A DNA stretch of 64,000 bases. It comes from Nevskia ramosa DSM 11499. GTDB taxonomy: Bacteria; Pseudomonadota; Gammaproteobacteria; Nevskiales; Nevskiaceae. The notes under the pieces are model-generated. The model ran no database searches. It was not told the DNA's origin and saw nothing but the letters and a program-made list of their open reading frames with translations. The position numbers and the translations under genes were made by a program. This document shows positions 37,459 to 47,222 of the stretch, in pieces (the first letter of the stretch is position 1; every line of letters starts with the position of its first letter). The stretch spans positions 914,357 through 978,356 of the forward strand of contig NZ_ATVI01000005.1 of the NCBI RefSeq assembly GCF_000420645.1. The letters run 5' to 3'.

Positions 37459-40400
37459 ATGGATGTCTTGCTCGGGTACCAGGCGAATCTCATGCACAGG
37501 TGGCGGTGTCGACGGAGGGGCTGGCGTTTGGCTTTTCGCGCGTCTCTGACCGCGTCGCTGGTGGTTTTCTCGACCTCGACGATGGCGTTCGACGATGCCG
37601 TACCGATCGAATCGGCGCGGGCGACGGTCAGCGCCTATGACATCGCGCCGTCATCGCTCTCCGATGCGCTGGATCGCTTCGGCGAGCAGAGCGGCCTGCA
37701 GGTCGTCTATCCGCACGGCATCACCGAGGGCCATCGAACCGAGGCCCTGTCCGGACGCCTCAGCGCCGATGAGGCGCTGCTCCAGCTGCTGGCAGGCAGC
37801 GGCCTGCGGGTGCTGTTCGCCAATGCGCAGACCGTGGTGATCCTTTCCGGTACGAACCAGGCGTCGGACAGCGCTGCCATGCCTGAGGCCGATGGTGGTG
37901 CCGCGGAGCGCCGCATACAGACGGTCCAACTGGGCCCGGTCAATGTCCGCGACGTGCGCCGCACCTTGCCGAAGGAAACCAGCAACTCGGCATTCGGTTT
38001 CGACAAGCAGTTGCTCGATACGCCGCGCTCGGTGTCGTTCATCAGCAAGGAAACCATCGATCTGTTCGGCCTGTCCTCGGTCGAGGATCTGGTCCGCGTG
38101 GTGCCCGGCGCGTTCACGCCATCCCGCTTCGGCATTCAGGGCGGCATCGACGTGCGCTCGGTGCCAGCCGATACCTTCTTTCGCGGCATGAAGCGGCTGT
38201 ACCTGCAGGGTCATGTTAACAGTGTGTTGTCGGCGAACGATTCGATCGAGGTCGTGCGCGGCCCGCCTTCGCCGATCTACGGCATGGGCAAGGTCGGCGG
38301 CTATACCAACGTGCGGCCACGAACCTCGCGGATCGGTGAGGGCGAACACGGCCTCGACGATCACGGTTTCGTGCAGCTGATCGCCGGCAGTTACGAGCAC
38401 CGCGAGGTCAGCTTCGGCGTCAATGGTCCGATCAACATCGGCAATCGCCAGGGCGGTTATGCGGTGTTCGGTGCGATTTCGGATGCCAATGCCTATGCGC
38501 GCGGCGTGCCCAACGATGCCCAGCTACTGCAGGTATCGACCAGCCTGAACCGCTTCGCCGGACGCTTCCGGCTGGAGTCCGGTGTCAGCCTGCAACGCGC
38601 GATGACTGCTGGCGCGCTGATCGGCCGATTCACCCAGAGCGTTGCCGATACCGGCCGCTACGTGCAGGGCGTTCCGCTGGTCAATCTCGATGCCAACAAC
38701 AATGGCCGGATCGGCTATCTGGAGTTGCAGCGCGGTTCGCCGGTGGTCGGCAATCTCAGCTCGGCCAATCAGCCGCTGTCGCAGACCTTTGCCTGGCAGT
38801 ACGACGAGTCCGGCAAGCCATTGCGGCTCGATCAGTTCGCCAAGGTCAGCGGCATTCCGCAGACCTTGTTCGATTACCTGACCGCCCATCCGGAAGCCGA
38901 CCCAGGCGGCCTGCTGCGTGCCCAGGGTGTCGGTGGCCCGAAGCCGATGTCCGGTTCGGTGCCGATCGGCATGGCGCTCGATCCGCGCACCACCGGCTAC
39001 GGCAAGCTCGATATCCGCCGTTTTTCCGCGTACGAGAAGCGCCTGGAGGCTGATCTCGCGACCGGCTACATCGATCTGATCAACGACGACGATCCGGACT
39101 TCACGATCAAGAACCAGCTGTTCTTCGATTCGATGGATCAGTACAAGGAATCCGAACAGCCGTTCGGTACCGATCAGAATCCGCGCATCTGGGAAGACAA
39201 GCTGACGGTGACGCGGCGGCTGAAGAATCTGCCGTCGTGGATCGGCATCAACATGCTCGGCTCGCTGAACTACCGCAGCACTTATGCGCCGGTCTCGCAG
39301 TGCTTCGGTGATTACAGCAACAACCGCACCGATGCCACTGCCAGCACCTGGAACGACAGCAACGGCGGCATGACGCCGAACACCACATTCGCCGTCTGCA
39401 CCGCCAATGCCGACATCAACAATGATGGCTTCCCATACACCGTGCACGGCAAGACCAAGTTCTCGGAGATGGGCGCCGCAGCACTGTTCGACATCGATTT
39501 CTCGACCGGCACCAACCTGCTGGTCGGCTACCGCTTCGATGGCTCGAAGGCCAGCAATGTCGAATACGGCGGCACGCTCGATGCCATTCGCGGCACCTCG
39601 GCGAACCCGGGTGTCTTCGCGCCCAGCGATGTCTCTGCCAAGGGCTGGGACGATGGCACTTCGTGGAGTGTGAGTCTGTCGCAGCGGCTGCCGGGCCGGA
39701 TCGTGCCGTATGCCACCTATGCGCATTCCAGCCTGACGCTCGACAACAACATCAATCGCCTCAGCAACACCCAGATCGGCCTCGGTCATATCGGTGCTTC
39801 GCGGTTCATCGAATTCGGCATCAAGGCCAGCCTGCTCGAACGCTCGCTGTTCTTCACCAGCGCCGCTTACGAGCAGCGCCGCGTCAGCATCGACAGCATC
39901 GGCGATCCCAGTCTGGCCAACAGCGAAGTGGCTGGCACCCGTACACGCGGCTGGGAAAGTGAATTGAAGTGGGTGCCGACGCGCAATTTCCTGATGACCT
40001 TGTACGCGCTCAATCAGAAGACCTATTACACGCCGAACCGTGGCGGCAACATCCAGGTCGACGCCCGTGCGCTGGGCTTCAAGGACGTCATCGATCCGGC
40101 GACTGGACAGGTCGTGTATCCCGCCGAAGCGTTCCTGTACGGCGGCCGCGCCTTCGTCGCCTTGCCGGCTGGTGTGGAGTACTACAGGGAGAAGCAGGGC
40201 AATCCGAACACTCAACTCGGCCTCACCACGCAAGTGTTGGTGAGCCCCGGTTTCGGTTTCACGCTGAGCGGCAACTATCTATCCAGCGTCTCCGCCGGCC
40301 GCCTGCAGCTCACGGAACTGCCTGAAGCACGCGTGTTCAATGCCGGTGTATTTCGCGAATGGCACAAGTGGCACCTGAAGGCCGACGTCTTCAATTTCAC

Positions 40401-40506
40401 CAATCAACGCTACTTCCGTGCGCGCAATGGCGACACGCTGGCCGATCTGCCGGTGTCGGCACTTCCGGGGCGTCGTTTCCAGTTCACCGTGAGACGTGAT
40501 TTCTAA
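37459..40506 (+). CDS. TonB-dependent outer-membrane receptor with STN signalling domain
   Basis: The product is up to 1015 residues with a signal peptide (to about 44; M12 at 37492 is an alternative start). An STN domain follows at about 59-115 (YDIAPSSLSDALDRFGEQSG, LSADEALLQLLAGSGLRVLF). The plug covers about 180-290 (LLDTPRSVSFISKETIDLFG, IEVVRGPPSPIYGMGKVGG), and a large beta-barrel ends in an aromatic residue (FQFTVRRDF). It resembles siderophore-type receptors but is longer than the usual 700-850, with extended barrel loops. The STN domain pairs it with the FecI/FecR genes directly upstream. The ligand is not readable from sequence. Confidence 0.93.
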   Translation: MDVLLGYQANLMHRWRCRRRGWRLAFRASLTASLVVFSTSTMAFDDAVPIESARATVSAYDIAPSSLSDALDRFGEQSGLQVVYPHGITEGHRTEALSGRLSADEALLQLLAGSGLRVLFANAQTVVILSGTNQASDSAAMPEADGGAAERRIQTVQLGPVNVRDVRRTLPKETSNSAFGFDKQLLDTPRSVSFISKETIDLFGLSSVEDLVRVVPGAFTPSRFGIQGGIDVRSVPADTFFRGMKRLYLQGHVNSVLSANDSIEVVRGPPSPIYGMGKVGGYTNVRPRTSRIGEGEHGLDDHGFVQLIAGSYEHREVSFGVNGPINIGNRQGGYAVFGAISDANAYARGVPNDAQLLQVSTSLNRFAGRFRLESGVSLQRAMTAGALIGRFTQSVADTGRYVQGVPLVNLDANNNGRIGYLELQRGSPVVGNLSSANQPLSQTFAWQYDESGKPLRLDQFAKVSGIPQTLFDYLTAHPEADPGGLLRAQGVGGPKPMSGSVPIGMALDPRTTGYGKLDIRRFSAYEKRLEADLATGYIDLINDDDPDFTIKNQLFFDSMDQYKESEQPFGTDQNPRIWEDKLTVTRRLKNLPSWIGINMLGSLNYRSTYAPVSQCFGDYSNNRTDATASTWNDSNGGMTPNTTFAVCTANADINNDGFPYTVHGKTKFSEMGAAALFDIDFSTGTNLLVGYRFDGSKASNVEYGGTLDAIRGTSANPGVFAPSDVSAKGWDDGTSWSVSLSQRLPGRIVPYATYAHSSLTLDNNINRLSNTQIGLGHIGASRFIEFGIKASLLERSLFFTSAAYEQRRVSIDSIGDPSLANSEVAGTRTRGWESELKWVPTRNFLMTLYALNQKTYYTPNRGGNIQVDARALGFKDVIDPATGQVVYPAEAFLYGGRAFVALPAGVEYYREKQGNPNTQLGLTTQVLVSPGFGFTLSGNYLSSVSAGRLQLTELPEARVFNAGVFREWHKWHLKADVFNFTNQRYFRARNGDTLADLPVSALPGRRFQFTVRRDF

Positions 40507-40621
40507 TTCATCTCCACAACTCGCGGGGTAGGGTAGCCCGCAGCGTTCCCGTCACATGAGCAGGGACGCCGTACCACAAAGGGATGTGGACGGCGCCCAA
40601 CTGACATCCACGGGGAACGCC

Positions 40622-43525
40622 ATGAGCAGCCGCAGAAAGCTTCGGAAATCCGGCCGGAAACTTCGTGACGCCACGAAGGATCTGACCGCCGCCCTCGCCA
40701 TCCTGGTTCCGACCGGAATGGCTTACGCCCAGACACCGGCACCGCCGCCGGCCACGCAAGGCACACCGGCCGCCACGGAAGGTGCTGCGCCTGCCGAGGC
40801 CTCGGTACTCAGCGACATGGTCGTCAACGCCAGCGCCATTCCATCGATCGCCAGCGAGGCCGTCGGCGGTGGTGGCTTCGCCAAGCCCTTGCTGGAAACG
40901 CCGCGCGCGGTTTCGCTGATCAACGAAGACACGCTGAACCTGCTCGGCATCAACGCGATCGAGGACATCGTTCGCGCCGTGCCCGGCACCTACACGACCA
41001 CGCGCTACGGCCTGCAGGGCGGCATCAACGTCCGCGGCATTCCGGCCGACGTTTACTGGCGCGGCATGAAGCGCATCACGGCGCAGGGCCATTACCGCAC
41101 CGATCTGTCGTCGCTGTCGTCGATGGAAATCGTCAAGGGCGCCGCACCGCCGATCTACGGCCTCGGCCGCATCGGTGGTTATGTCGACCAGACGCCGCGC
41201 TCCGGCGGCAAGGCGAAGAACGGCACTTATCTCAGCGATCTGAACGGCTTCGTGCAGGGCGTCACCGGTTCCTTCGAGAAGCTCGAAGCGACCACCGGCG
41301 TCGGCGGCCCGGTCGATATCGCCGGCAAGCAGGGTGGCTTCTACACCTACGGCCTGGTCGAGAATTCCGGCACCTACGTGCGCCAGGTCAACGTTCGCCA
41401 GCGCTTGCTGCAGTCGGCGCTGAGCCTCAACAACGTCGGCATGTTCCGCGTTGAAAGCGGCGTCCAGATCCAGAACTCGCAGACCTCTGGCGGTTACATG
41501 AACCGCGTCACCCAGAGCCTGATCGATAACGGCACCTATGTGCGCGGCAGCCCGCTGGTCAATCTCGATGCCGGTGCTGGCGTCAACAAGGATGGAGCCG
41601 GTGATGGCTTCGTCGGCCAGCGCGAGCAGCATGCGAATTCGCCGGTTAACGGCAATGTCAGTGCCGCCAATCGTCCACTCGATCAACGCTTCACCTGGCC
41701 GAAGTGCTCGGGCACTGGTGCAGCGCCGGGTGCCGATCCGAAATTCGCCGGTCCGGGTGGCTGGTGCTTGCCAGGTCATTTCCCGGTGCAGGCTGGTATT
41801 CCGGATTCGCTGAACGCCTACCTGATCGCCAATCCGAACAAGGATCCGACCGGTGCCCTGCGTGCCGCGGCCGCGCTCGGCAAGGGCGTGACGCCAGCAT
41901 CCGGATCGCTGCCGCTCGGCTTCTTCCTCGATCCGACCACGACCGGCTTCGCGGAAGTGGATTACCGCCGCAACGGCTCCTACGAGCGGCTGCAGAACGC
42001 CAACGTCGGTCTGGCCTGGTTCGATCTGGTCTATGACACGGATCCGGACTTCACGATGAAGATCCAGACCTTCTCGGACAACCTCGACACCTACAAGGAT
42101 TCCTATCTGCCTTACGGCGAGAAGCAGGGCATCCATCGTTTCGAAGAGAAATTCACCGTCACCCGGCGTCTGCCGGAGAAGTGGCTGCCGGGCTGGGTCG
42201 ACGTCAACACCTTGAGCTCGATCAGCTACCGGCGCACCGGTGGCTATATCCGCAGCTCCAGCGGCGACTTCGATTACCGCCAGGACGTGCTGCGTGGCGA
42301 TCCGCAGTACGGCGACGGCCAGCACTACCCGAACACCAAGTTCGCCAACCAGCTCAACGATCCATCGTGGCTGACCGGCGCTCCGGCCGAAGCCGAGCGG
42401 CGCAGCGTCTACGACGAGTTCGGTGCCGGTTTCATGTTCGACATCAACATTTTCAAGAACACCAATCTGACCTTGGGCGGACGCTGGGATGGCTCGACGG
42501 CGCGCGACATCGAATACGCCCACAACAACCAGCAAGCACCTTCGCTGGCCAACTCCTGTGCGCTGCCAGCGTCGGGCGGCAATGCGCTGACCTCCGCCTA
42601 CATCGCAGGGTCGACGACGCTGGTGCCTGAACTGCAATCCGGCCGCTGCGACTACGGCCCGGCCTGGGACGATGGCAAGACCTGGAGCATCAGTCTTTCC
42701 CATCAGCTGCCGTTCGGCATTCGTCCGTATTTCACCATTGCCGATGCTTCCGTGATTCTCGATGCCTCGAACAACATCGTGCAGAACACGATCGTCACGG
42801 CGCCGGGTGGTCACATCGGCCGCTCGAAGCTGAGCGAAGCCGGCATCAAGGGCAACTGGTTCCGAGGCAAGCTGTTCGCCTCGGTGGCGATGTACCGGCA
42901 GCTGCGCAGTGACGTCTCCAATCCCAGCGACCCGACCGCCGGTGCCGATTCCTCGGCGACCAAGACGCGTGGCCTCGAAATGCAGATCGACGCCAATCCG
43001 ACCCGCAAGCTCCACGTCGGCTTCTACGCCGTCGGCCAGCATCAGAAGTATGTTTTCAACACCAACTCGCAGCTGCAGCTGACCGGTCGCCAGCTCGGCT
43101 TCCAGGACATTCTCGCTGCCGATGGCTCGGTGCTCTATCCGGCTGAAGCCTTCGTCTACGGCGGTCGCGTCCAGCTGGTGCTGCCAGCCGACCTTGGTCA
43201 GCTCTATCTCGATCGTGTCGGCGAGCCGCGCTATCAGGCCGGCGTGAACATCGACTACAAGCTGCCGGCCGGTTTCGGTGTGCACGTCGATGGTCAGCGC
43301 TTCTCCGCTTTCTATCTGGATCGCACCAAGACGGTAGAGCTGCCGATGTCCTTCACGATGAACACCGGCTTCACCTACGACCATAACCGTCTCCATCTGA
43401 AGCTCAGCGGCTTCAACGTGCTCGACAAGCGCTACTTCCGCGCCGGCACCGGCGATACCAACGTCAATCTCGTTTCGGTGATGCCGGGAACTGCAATCCA
43501 GTTCCAGGCCAAGCTGGACTACTGA
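40622..43525 (+). CDS. TonB-dependent outer-membrane receptor, paralogue without STN
   Basis: The 967-residue protein starts at the ATG at 40622 (GGGGA ribosome binding site). It has a signal peptide (to about 38), goes almost directly into a plug (about 86-195: LLETPRAVSLINEDTLNLLG, GAAPPIYGLGRIGGYVDQT) and then a barrel ending in IQFQAKLDY. Plug and barrel are clearly paralogous to the upstream receptor: compare LQGGINVRGIPADVYWRG with IQGGIDVRSVPADTFFRG. The STN domain is missing, so this copy should transport but not signal. The pair may take two forms of one ligand. Confidence 0.93.
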   Translation: MSSRRKLRKSGRKLRDATKDLTAALAILVPTGMAYAQTPAPPPATQGTPAATEGAAPAEASVLSDMVVNASAIPSIASEAVGGGGFAKPLLETPRAVSLINEDTLNLLGINAIEDIVRAVPGTYTTTRYGLQGGINVRGIPADVYWRGMKRITAQGHYRTDLSSLSSMEIVKGAAPPIYGLGRIGGYVDQTPRSGGKAKNGTYLSDLNGFVQGVTGSFEKLEATTGVGGPVDIAGKQGGFYTYGLVENSGTYVRQVNVRQRLLQSALSLNNVGMFRVESGVQIQNSQTSGGYMNRVTQSLIDNGTYVRGSPLVNLDAGAGVNKDGAGDGFVGQREQHANSPVNGNVSAANRPLDQRFTWPKCSGTGAAPGADPKFAGPGGWCLPGHFPVQAGIPDSLNAYLIANPNKDPTGALRAAAALGKGVTPASGSLPLGFFLDPTTTGFAEVDYRRNGSYERLQNANVGLAWFDLVYDTDPDFTMKIQTFSDNLDTYKDSYLPYGEKQGIHRFEEKFTVTRRLPEKWLPGWVDVNTLSSISYRRTGGYIRSSSGDFDYRQDVLRGDPQYGDGQHYPNTKFANQLNDPSWLTGAPAEAERRSVYDEFGAGFMFDINIFKNTNLTLGGRWDGSTARDIEYAHNNQQAPSLANSCALPASGGNALTSAYIAGSTTLVPELQSGRCDYGPAWDDGKTWSISLSHQLPFGIRPYFTIADASVILDASNNIVQNTIVTAPGGHIGRSKLSEAGIKGNWFRGKLFASVAMYRQLRSDVSNPSDPTAGADSSATKTRGLEMQIDANPTRKLHVGFYAVGQHQKYVFNTNSQLQLTGRQLGFQDILAADGSVLYPAEAFVYGGRVQLVLPADLGQLYLDRVGEPRYQAGVNIDYKLPAGFGVHVDGQRFSAFYLDRTKTVELPMSFTMNTGFTYDHNRLHLKLSGFNVLDKRYFRAGTGDTNVNLVSVMPGTAIQFQAKLDY

Positions 43526-43610
43526 TGAAGACCGATAAAGCGACGCCACACCATCAACTGCTGCAGCTTTCCGGCTGCGGCGCCAGGACACGAACAAGGC
43601 AGGTGAAACC

Positions 43611-44384
43611 ATGAGCATCAACATGAAGAAGCTGACGGGAACGACCGCTGCGGTATTGCTGTGCGCCCTCTATCTCGGCGATTTCGCCATCGCTGCCGAC
43701 GCACCGGTCAAGGCCGCGATCGGTGAGCAGTCGAAAGCCGAGGAATCGGGCAAGAACTCGCAGAAGCGCATCGACCAGATGGACGACGCCGTGGTCGGCA
43801 TCGTCGCCAACTATCGTCAGGCGCTGACCGAAACCAGCAGCCTGAAGGACTACAACGATCAGCTCGGCGTCCAGACCGCATCTCAGGACGAAGAGATCGC
43901 GGCACTCAACGGACAGCTGGCGGAGATCGACAAGACGGCGCGTGAAGTGACACCGCTGATGTCGAACATGCTCGCCACGCTCGACAGCTTCGTGAAGCTC
44001 GACACTCCATTTCTCCCGGACGAGCGCGCCAAGCGCATCGCCGGCTTGAAGGAAATGATGGGCCGCGCCGACATCTCGGTTTCCGAGAAGTATCGCCGCA
44101 TCGTCGAGGGCTACCAGATCGAAATGGAGTATGGCCGCACCCTGGAAGCCTACTCGGGCAAGGTCGACGACAAGACCGTCGACTTCATTCGCGCCGGACG
44201 CGTCGCATTGCTCTATCAGACGCTCGATGGCAAGGAGACCGGCTTCTGGGATGCCGACTCGAAGGGCTGGAAGGTCGACAACAGCTACGAACATGAAGCC
44301 AAGGCTGGTCTGAAGATCGCCAAGAAGCAGTCCGCTCCCGATTTCCTCGTTGTTCCTGTGCATGCACCCATGGAGGCCAAGTAA
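43611..44384 (+). CDS. DUF3450 family protein of the TonB2-type system
   Basis: The 257-residue protein has a signal peptide (to about 28) and a long helical, coiled-coil-prone stretch (about 35-115, EEIAALNGQLAEIDKTA), followed by the DUF3450 core (TPFLPDERAKRIAGLKEMM, VDFIRAGRVALLYQTLDG). DUF3450 genes stand at the head of TtpC/TonB2 operons in vibrios and relatives. The stop overlaps the next start. It probably assists the energising complex from the periplasm; no biochemical role is known to me. Confidence 0.9.
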   Translation: MSINMKKLTGTTAAVLLCALYLGDFAIAADAPVKAAIGEQSKAEESGKNSQKRIDQMDDAVVGIVANYRQALTETSSLKDYNDQLGVQTASQDEEIAALNGQLAEIDKTAREVTPLMSNMLATLDSFVKLDTPFLPDERAKRIAGLKEMMGRADISVSEKYRRIVEGYQIEMEYGRTLEAYSGKVDDKTVDFIRAGRVALLYQTLDGKETGFWDADSKGWKVDNSYEHEAKAGLKIAKKQSAPDFLVVPVHAPMEAK

Positions 44385-45772
44385 TGTTCCGCACGAATTT
44401 GATTGCGTCCGTCTTCGTCACGGCCTCGTTGAGCCTGGGTGTGCTGCTGGCAGCGAGCGCTCAGGCGGCACCTGCCACGCTCGATGAACTGCTCGAGCAG
44501 ACCAAGACCGTTCGCCAGCGCGAAGAACAGCTGAACGCAGAGCGCGAAGCGAAGTTCAAGGCCGAAGTCGACAAGCAGTCGTCGCTGATGGCCGAAGCCC
44601 AGGCCGAGCTGAACAAACAGCGCAAGCGCGGCACCGATCTGGCGGCAGCCTTCGACGCCAACGAGAAGAAGATCGGCGAGCTGCAGGCGCAGCTGGAATC
44701 GCGCAGCGGCAACCTCGGCGAACTGTTCGGCGTGGTTCGTCAGGTGTCGAACGATTTCTCCTCGGTGGTTCGCATGTCGATGATCTCCGCGCAGTATCCG
44801 GAGCGCGAAGACTTCATGACCACGCTGTCGGCGACCAAGGCCATCCCGTCGATCGCCACGCTCGAGCGCTTCTGGTTCGAGCTGCAGCGGGAAATGACCG
44901 AGAGCGGCAAGGTCGTGCGCTTCAACACCAAGGTGGTGACGCCGGGCGGCGCGCCGGTTGATGCCACCGTGGTTCGCGTCGGTCCGTTCAATGCGATGAC
45001 CAACGGCAAGTTCCTCGCTTATCTGCCGTCCGAGAAATCGCTGGCGATCATGGCGCGGCAGCCGGACGAGAAGTTCCAGGACGCGGCCAAGACCCTGCAG
45101 AACGCCACGTCGGGCTACGCCAAGACGGTGCTCGATCCGACCCGCGGTGTGCTGCTGACCATCTACTCGCTGCGGCCTGATCTGATGGAACGCATCGAGA
45201 AGGGCGAGTCGATCGGCTACGTGATTCTTCTGGTCGGTTTTATCGGTGCAGCGCTGGCGATCTTCCAGTTCGGCTATCTGATGCAGGTCCGCGCCAAGGT
45301 GCTCAAGCAGCTGAAGTCGGTGAACGTGCCGAAGCTCGACAACCCGCTGGGCCGCGTGCTCGCCTCGTTCACCGGGGGCAGCGCCAAGAAGCTCGAGGAA
45401 GATGCCGAGATCGTCGAGCTGCGCATTTCCGAAGCGGTGCTCAAGGAAGTTCCGAAGCTCGAACGCTTCCAGGCCTTCCTGCGACTGGCGATCGCAGCGG
45501 GTCCGCTGCTCGGCCTGATCGGCACCGTGGTCGGCATGATCATCACCTTCCAGAGCATCACCGAGTCCGGCTCCAGTGATCCGAAGCTGATGGCCGCGGG
45601 TATCTCGCAGGCCATGATCGCAACGGTGCTCGGCCTCGGCATCGCCATCCCGCTGCTGTTCGCCAATGCCTGGCTGACCTCGATCTCCAAGGCCATCCTG
45701 CAGGTGCTGGACGAGCAGAGCACCGGCTTGCTGGCCGGCATCCTCGAGAAGGAGGAAGCCCGCCGTGCTTGA
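44384..45772 (+). CDS. TtpC-like MotA/TolQ/ExbB proton channel protein
   Basis: The 462-residue protein has a signal peptide (to about 28), a periplasmic coiled-coil region (about 30-110), a first inner-membrane helix near 275-295 and a C-terminal ExbB/TolQ domain with two helices (about 369-390, GPLLGLIGTVVGMIITF; about 410-431). This is the TtpC architecture described for the Vibrio TonB2 system, in which TtpC is needed in addition to ExbB2, ExbD2 and TonB2. It is much longer than an ordinary ExbB. It overlaps the next gene by 8 bp. Confidence 0.9.
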   Translation: MFRTNLIASVFVTASLSLGVLLAASAQAAPATLDELLEQTKTVRQREEQLNAEREAKFKAEVDKQSSLMAEAQAELNKQRKRGTDLAAAFDANEKKIGELQAQLESRSGNLGELFGVVRQVSNDFSSVVRMSMISAQYPEREDFMTTLSATKAIPSIATLERFWFELQREMTESGKVVRFNTKVVTPGGAPVDATVVRVGPFNAMTNGKFLAYLPSEKSLAIMARQPDEKFQDAAKTLQNATSGYAKTVLDPTRGVLLTIYSLRPDLMERIEKGESIGYVILLVGFIGAALAIFQFGYLMQVRAKVLKQLKSVNVPKLDNPLGRVLASFTGGSAKKLEEDAEIVELRISEAVLKEVPKLERFQAFLRLAIAAGPLLGLIGTVVGMIITFQSITESGSSDPKLMAAGISQAMIATVLGLGIAIPLLFANAWLTSISKAILQVLDEQSTGLLAGILEKEEARRA

Positions 45773-46289
45773 ACTGATCCTGGCACCGCTGTCCGCTTTC
45801 ACCTCGATGATGAGTCTCGGCGGTCAAGTGGTCGCCGTGATCTTCACAGCCTGCGTGGTCATGTGGTCGATCGTGCTGGAACGCTCCTGGTACTTCTTCG
45901 GCGTGCTGCCGAAGCAGTCCAAGAGCCTGCTGGCCGCCTGGCATGCTCGCAGCGAGCATTCCAGCTGGCGGGCTCATCAGGTTCGCAAGGCGATGATCTC
46001 GCGGCTCAACGCCGGCATGTCGACCAATCTGCTGCTGCTTCGGGTGCTGGTGCCGCTATGCCCGCTGCTCGGCCTGCTCGGTACGGTCACCGGCATGCTC
46101 GCGGTCTTCGATGTGATGGCAGCCCAGGGTTCGGCTGATGCGCGTTCGATGGCCAACGGTGTGTCGGAAGCCATGATCTGCACGCTGACCGGCCTCGCAG
46201 TGAGCATCACCGGCCTTTATCCGAGCTTCTATTTTCGCCGCCGCGTCGCCCGGGAAACCGAGCGGCTGGCGGATCAGTTCACGTTCTGA
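45765..46289 (+). CDS. exbB: ExbB/TolQ-type proton channel subunit
   Basis: The 174-residue protein begins at GTG 45765 inside the end of the ttpC-like gene. It has three hydrophobic segments and the ExbB signature LVPLCPLLGLLGTVTGMLAVFDVMA followed by AMICTLTGLAVSITGLY. With ExbD it forms the proton-driven motor for TonB. Short ExbB proteins of this size are typical of TonB2-type operons. Confidence 0.92.
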   Translation: MLELILAPLSAFTSMMSLGGQVVAVIFTACVVMWSIVLERSWYFFGVLPKQSKSLLAAWHARSEHSSWRAHQVRKAMISRLNAGMSTNLLLLRVLVPLCPLLGLLGTVTGMLAVFDVMAAQGSADARSMANGVSEAMICTLTGLAVSITGLYPSFYFRRRVARETERLADQFTF

Positions 46290-46307
46290 TTCGGAAAGCC
46301 CTAAGCC

Positions 46308-46718
46308 ATGCGCCAGCGCCATCGCAAAGAAATCGGAATGGATGACAGCACCGGCATCGATCTCGCGCCGATGCTCGATTTCGTGCTCAACCTGCTGATC
46401 TTTTTCATCATCACCGCCGTGTTCCTGAAGGAAGTCGGCATCAACGTCAGCCGGCCGAATTCCTCGGCAGCGGAGAAGAGCGAGTCGAGCAGCATCGTCA
46501 TCCTGATTGCGGCCGACGGCGAAATCACCATCGATCACAAGGTGGTCGACCAGCGTTCGGTGCGCGCCAAGATCGAAAGCCTGCACGCCCAGAAGCCGGA
46601 TGACGCGGTGGTCGTTGCTGCCGATCCGGGTTCCGCCACCGGCATCCTGGTCGACGTCATCGATCAGGTCCGCCAAGGCGGCGTGATGGCGGTATCGATC
46701 GCGCCGACCAAGAGCTAG
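46308..46718 (+). CDS. exbD: ExbD-type subunit, first copy
   Basis: The 136-residue protein has the essential transmembrane Asp (D24) in DLAPMLDFVLNLLIFFII and a periplasmic ExbD domain ending in IDQVRQGGVMAVSIA. It follows exbB by 18 bp. It works with ExbB to couple the proton gradient to TonB. A second exbD lies 84 bp downstream. Confidence 0.93.
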   Translation: MRQRHRKEIGMDDSTGIDLAPMLDFVLNLLIFFIITAVFLKEVGINVSRPNSSAAEKSESSSIVILIAADGEITIDHKVVDQRSVRAKIESLHAQKPDDAVVVAADPGSATGILVDVIDQVRQGGVMAVSIAPTKS

Positions 46719-46802
46719 CTCCCACAGCCAGCCCGCAAGCCGCCCAGAACCAGAAGTCCCACACATCAGTACACGCCACACCCGCTACGGAGTCTCAGCG
46801 CC

Positions 46803-47210
46803 ATGATGTCCAGACGACACGTCGAAGAGTCCGAAGAAACCGGCATCGATCTCGCACCGATGCTCGACTTCGTGCTCAACCTGCTGATCTTTTTCATCAT
46901 CACCACGTCCTTCGTGAAGGAATCCGGCATTCAGGTGACCCGCCCGCAGGCGCTCACCGCCGAGCACAAGGACAGCGGCAACATCCTGATCGCGATCCGT
47001 CCGAATGGAGACATCTGGATGGACAAGCGCCGCGTCGGCGTCGGCGAGATCCGCAATGCCATCGAACGTCTCCACATCGAGCGGCCAGATGACACCGTGG
47101 TGATCATCGCCGACAAGGACTCGCAGACTGGCGTGCTGACCAAGGTCATGGATCAGGTGAAGCTCGGCGGTGTCGGTGACGTCTCCATTGCTGCTGCACC
47201 GCCGGCCTGA
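46803..47210 (+). CDS. exbD: ExbD-type subunit, second copy
   Basis: The 135-residue protein is a close paralogue of the first ExbD: the membrane segment DLAPMLDFVLNLLIFFIIT is the same through that helix (Asp at D22), while the periplasmic domain differs (ESGIQVTRPQALTAEHKDS). Two ExbD proteins behind one ExbB are less usual than the single copy of the classical TonB2 operon. They could form a mixed ExbD dimer within the motor, or serve ExbB and TtpC separately. Confidence 0.92.
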   Translation: MMSRRHVEESEETGIDLAPMLDFVLNLLIFFIITTSFVKESGIQVTRPQALTAEHKDSGNILIAIRPNGDIWMDKRRVGVGEIRNAIERLHIERPDDTVVIIADKDSQTGVLTKVMDQVKLGGVGDVSIAAAPPA

Positions 47211-47222
47211 CGGAGAACCATC

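Noticed and set aside
40508-43624. A minus-strand open frame of about 1040 codons antisense to the second TonB receptor
   Set aside because: It mirrors the receptor gene and has no recognisable motif or signal peptide; the plus strand is convincingly coding.
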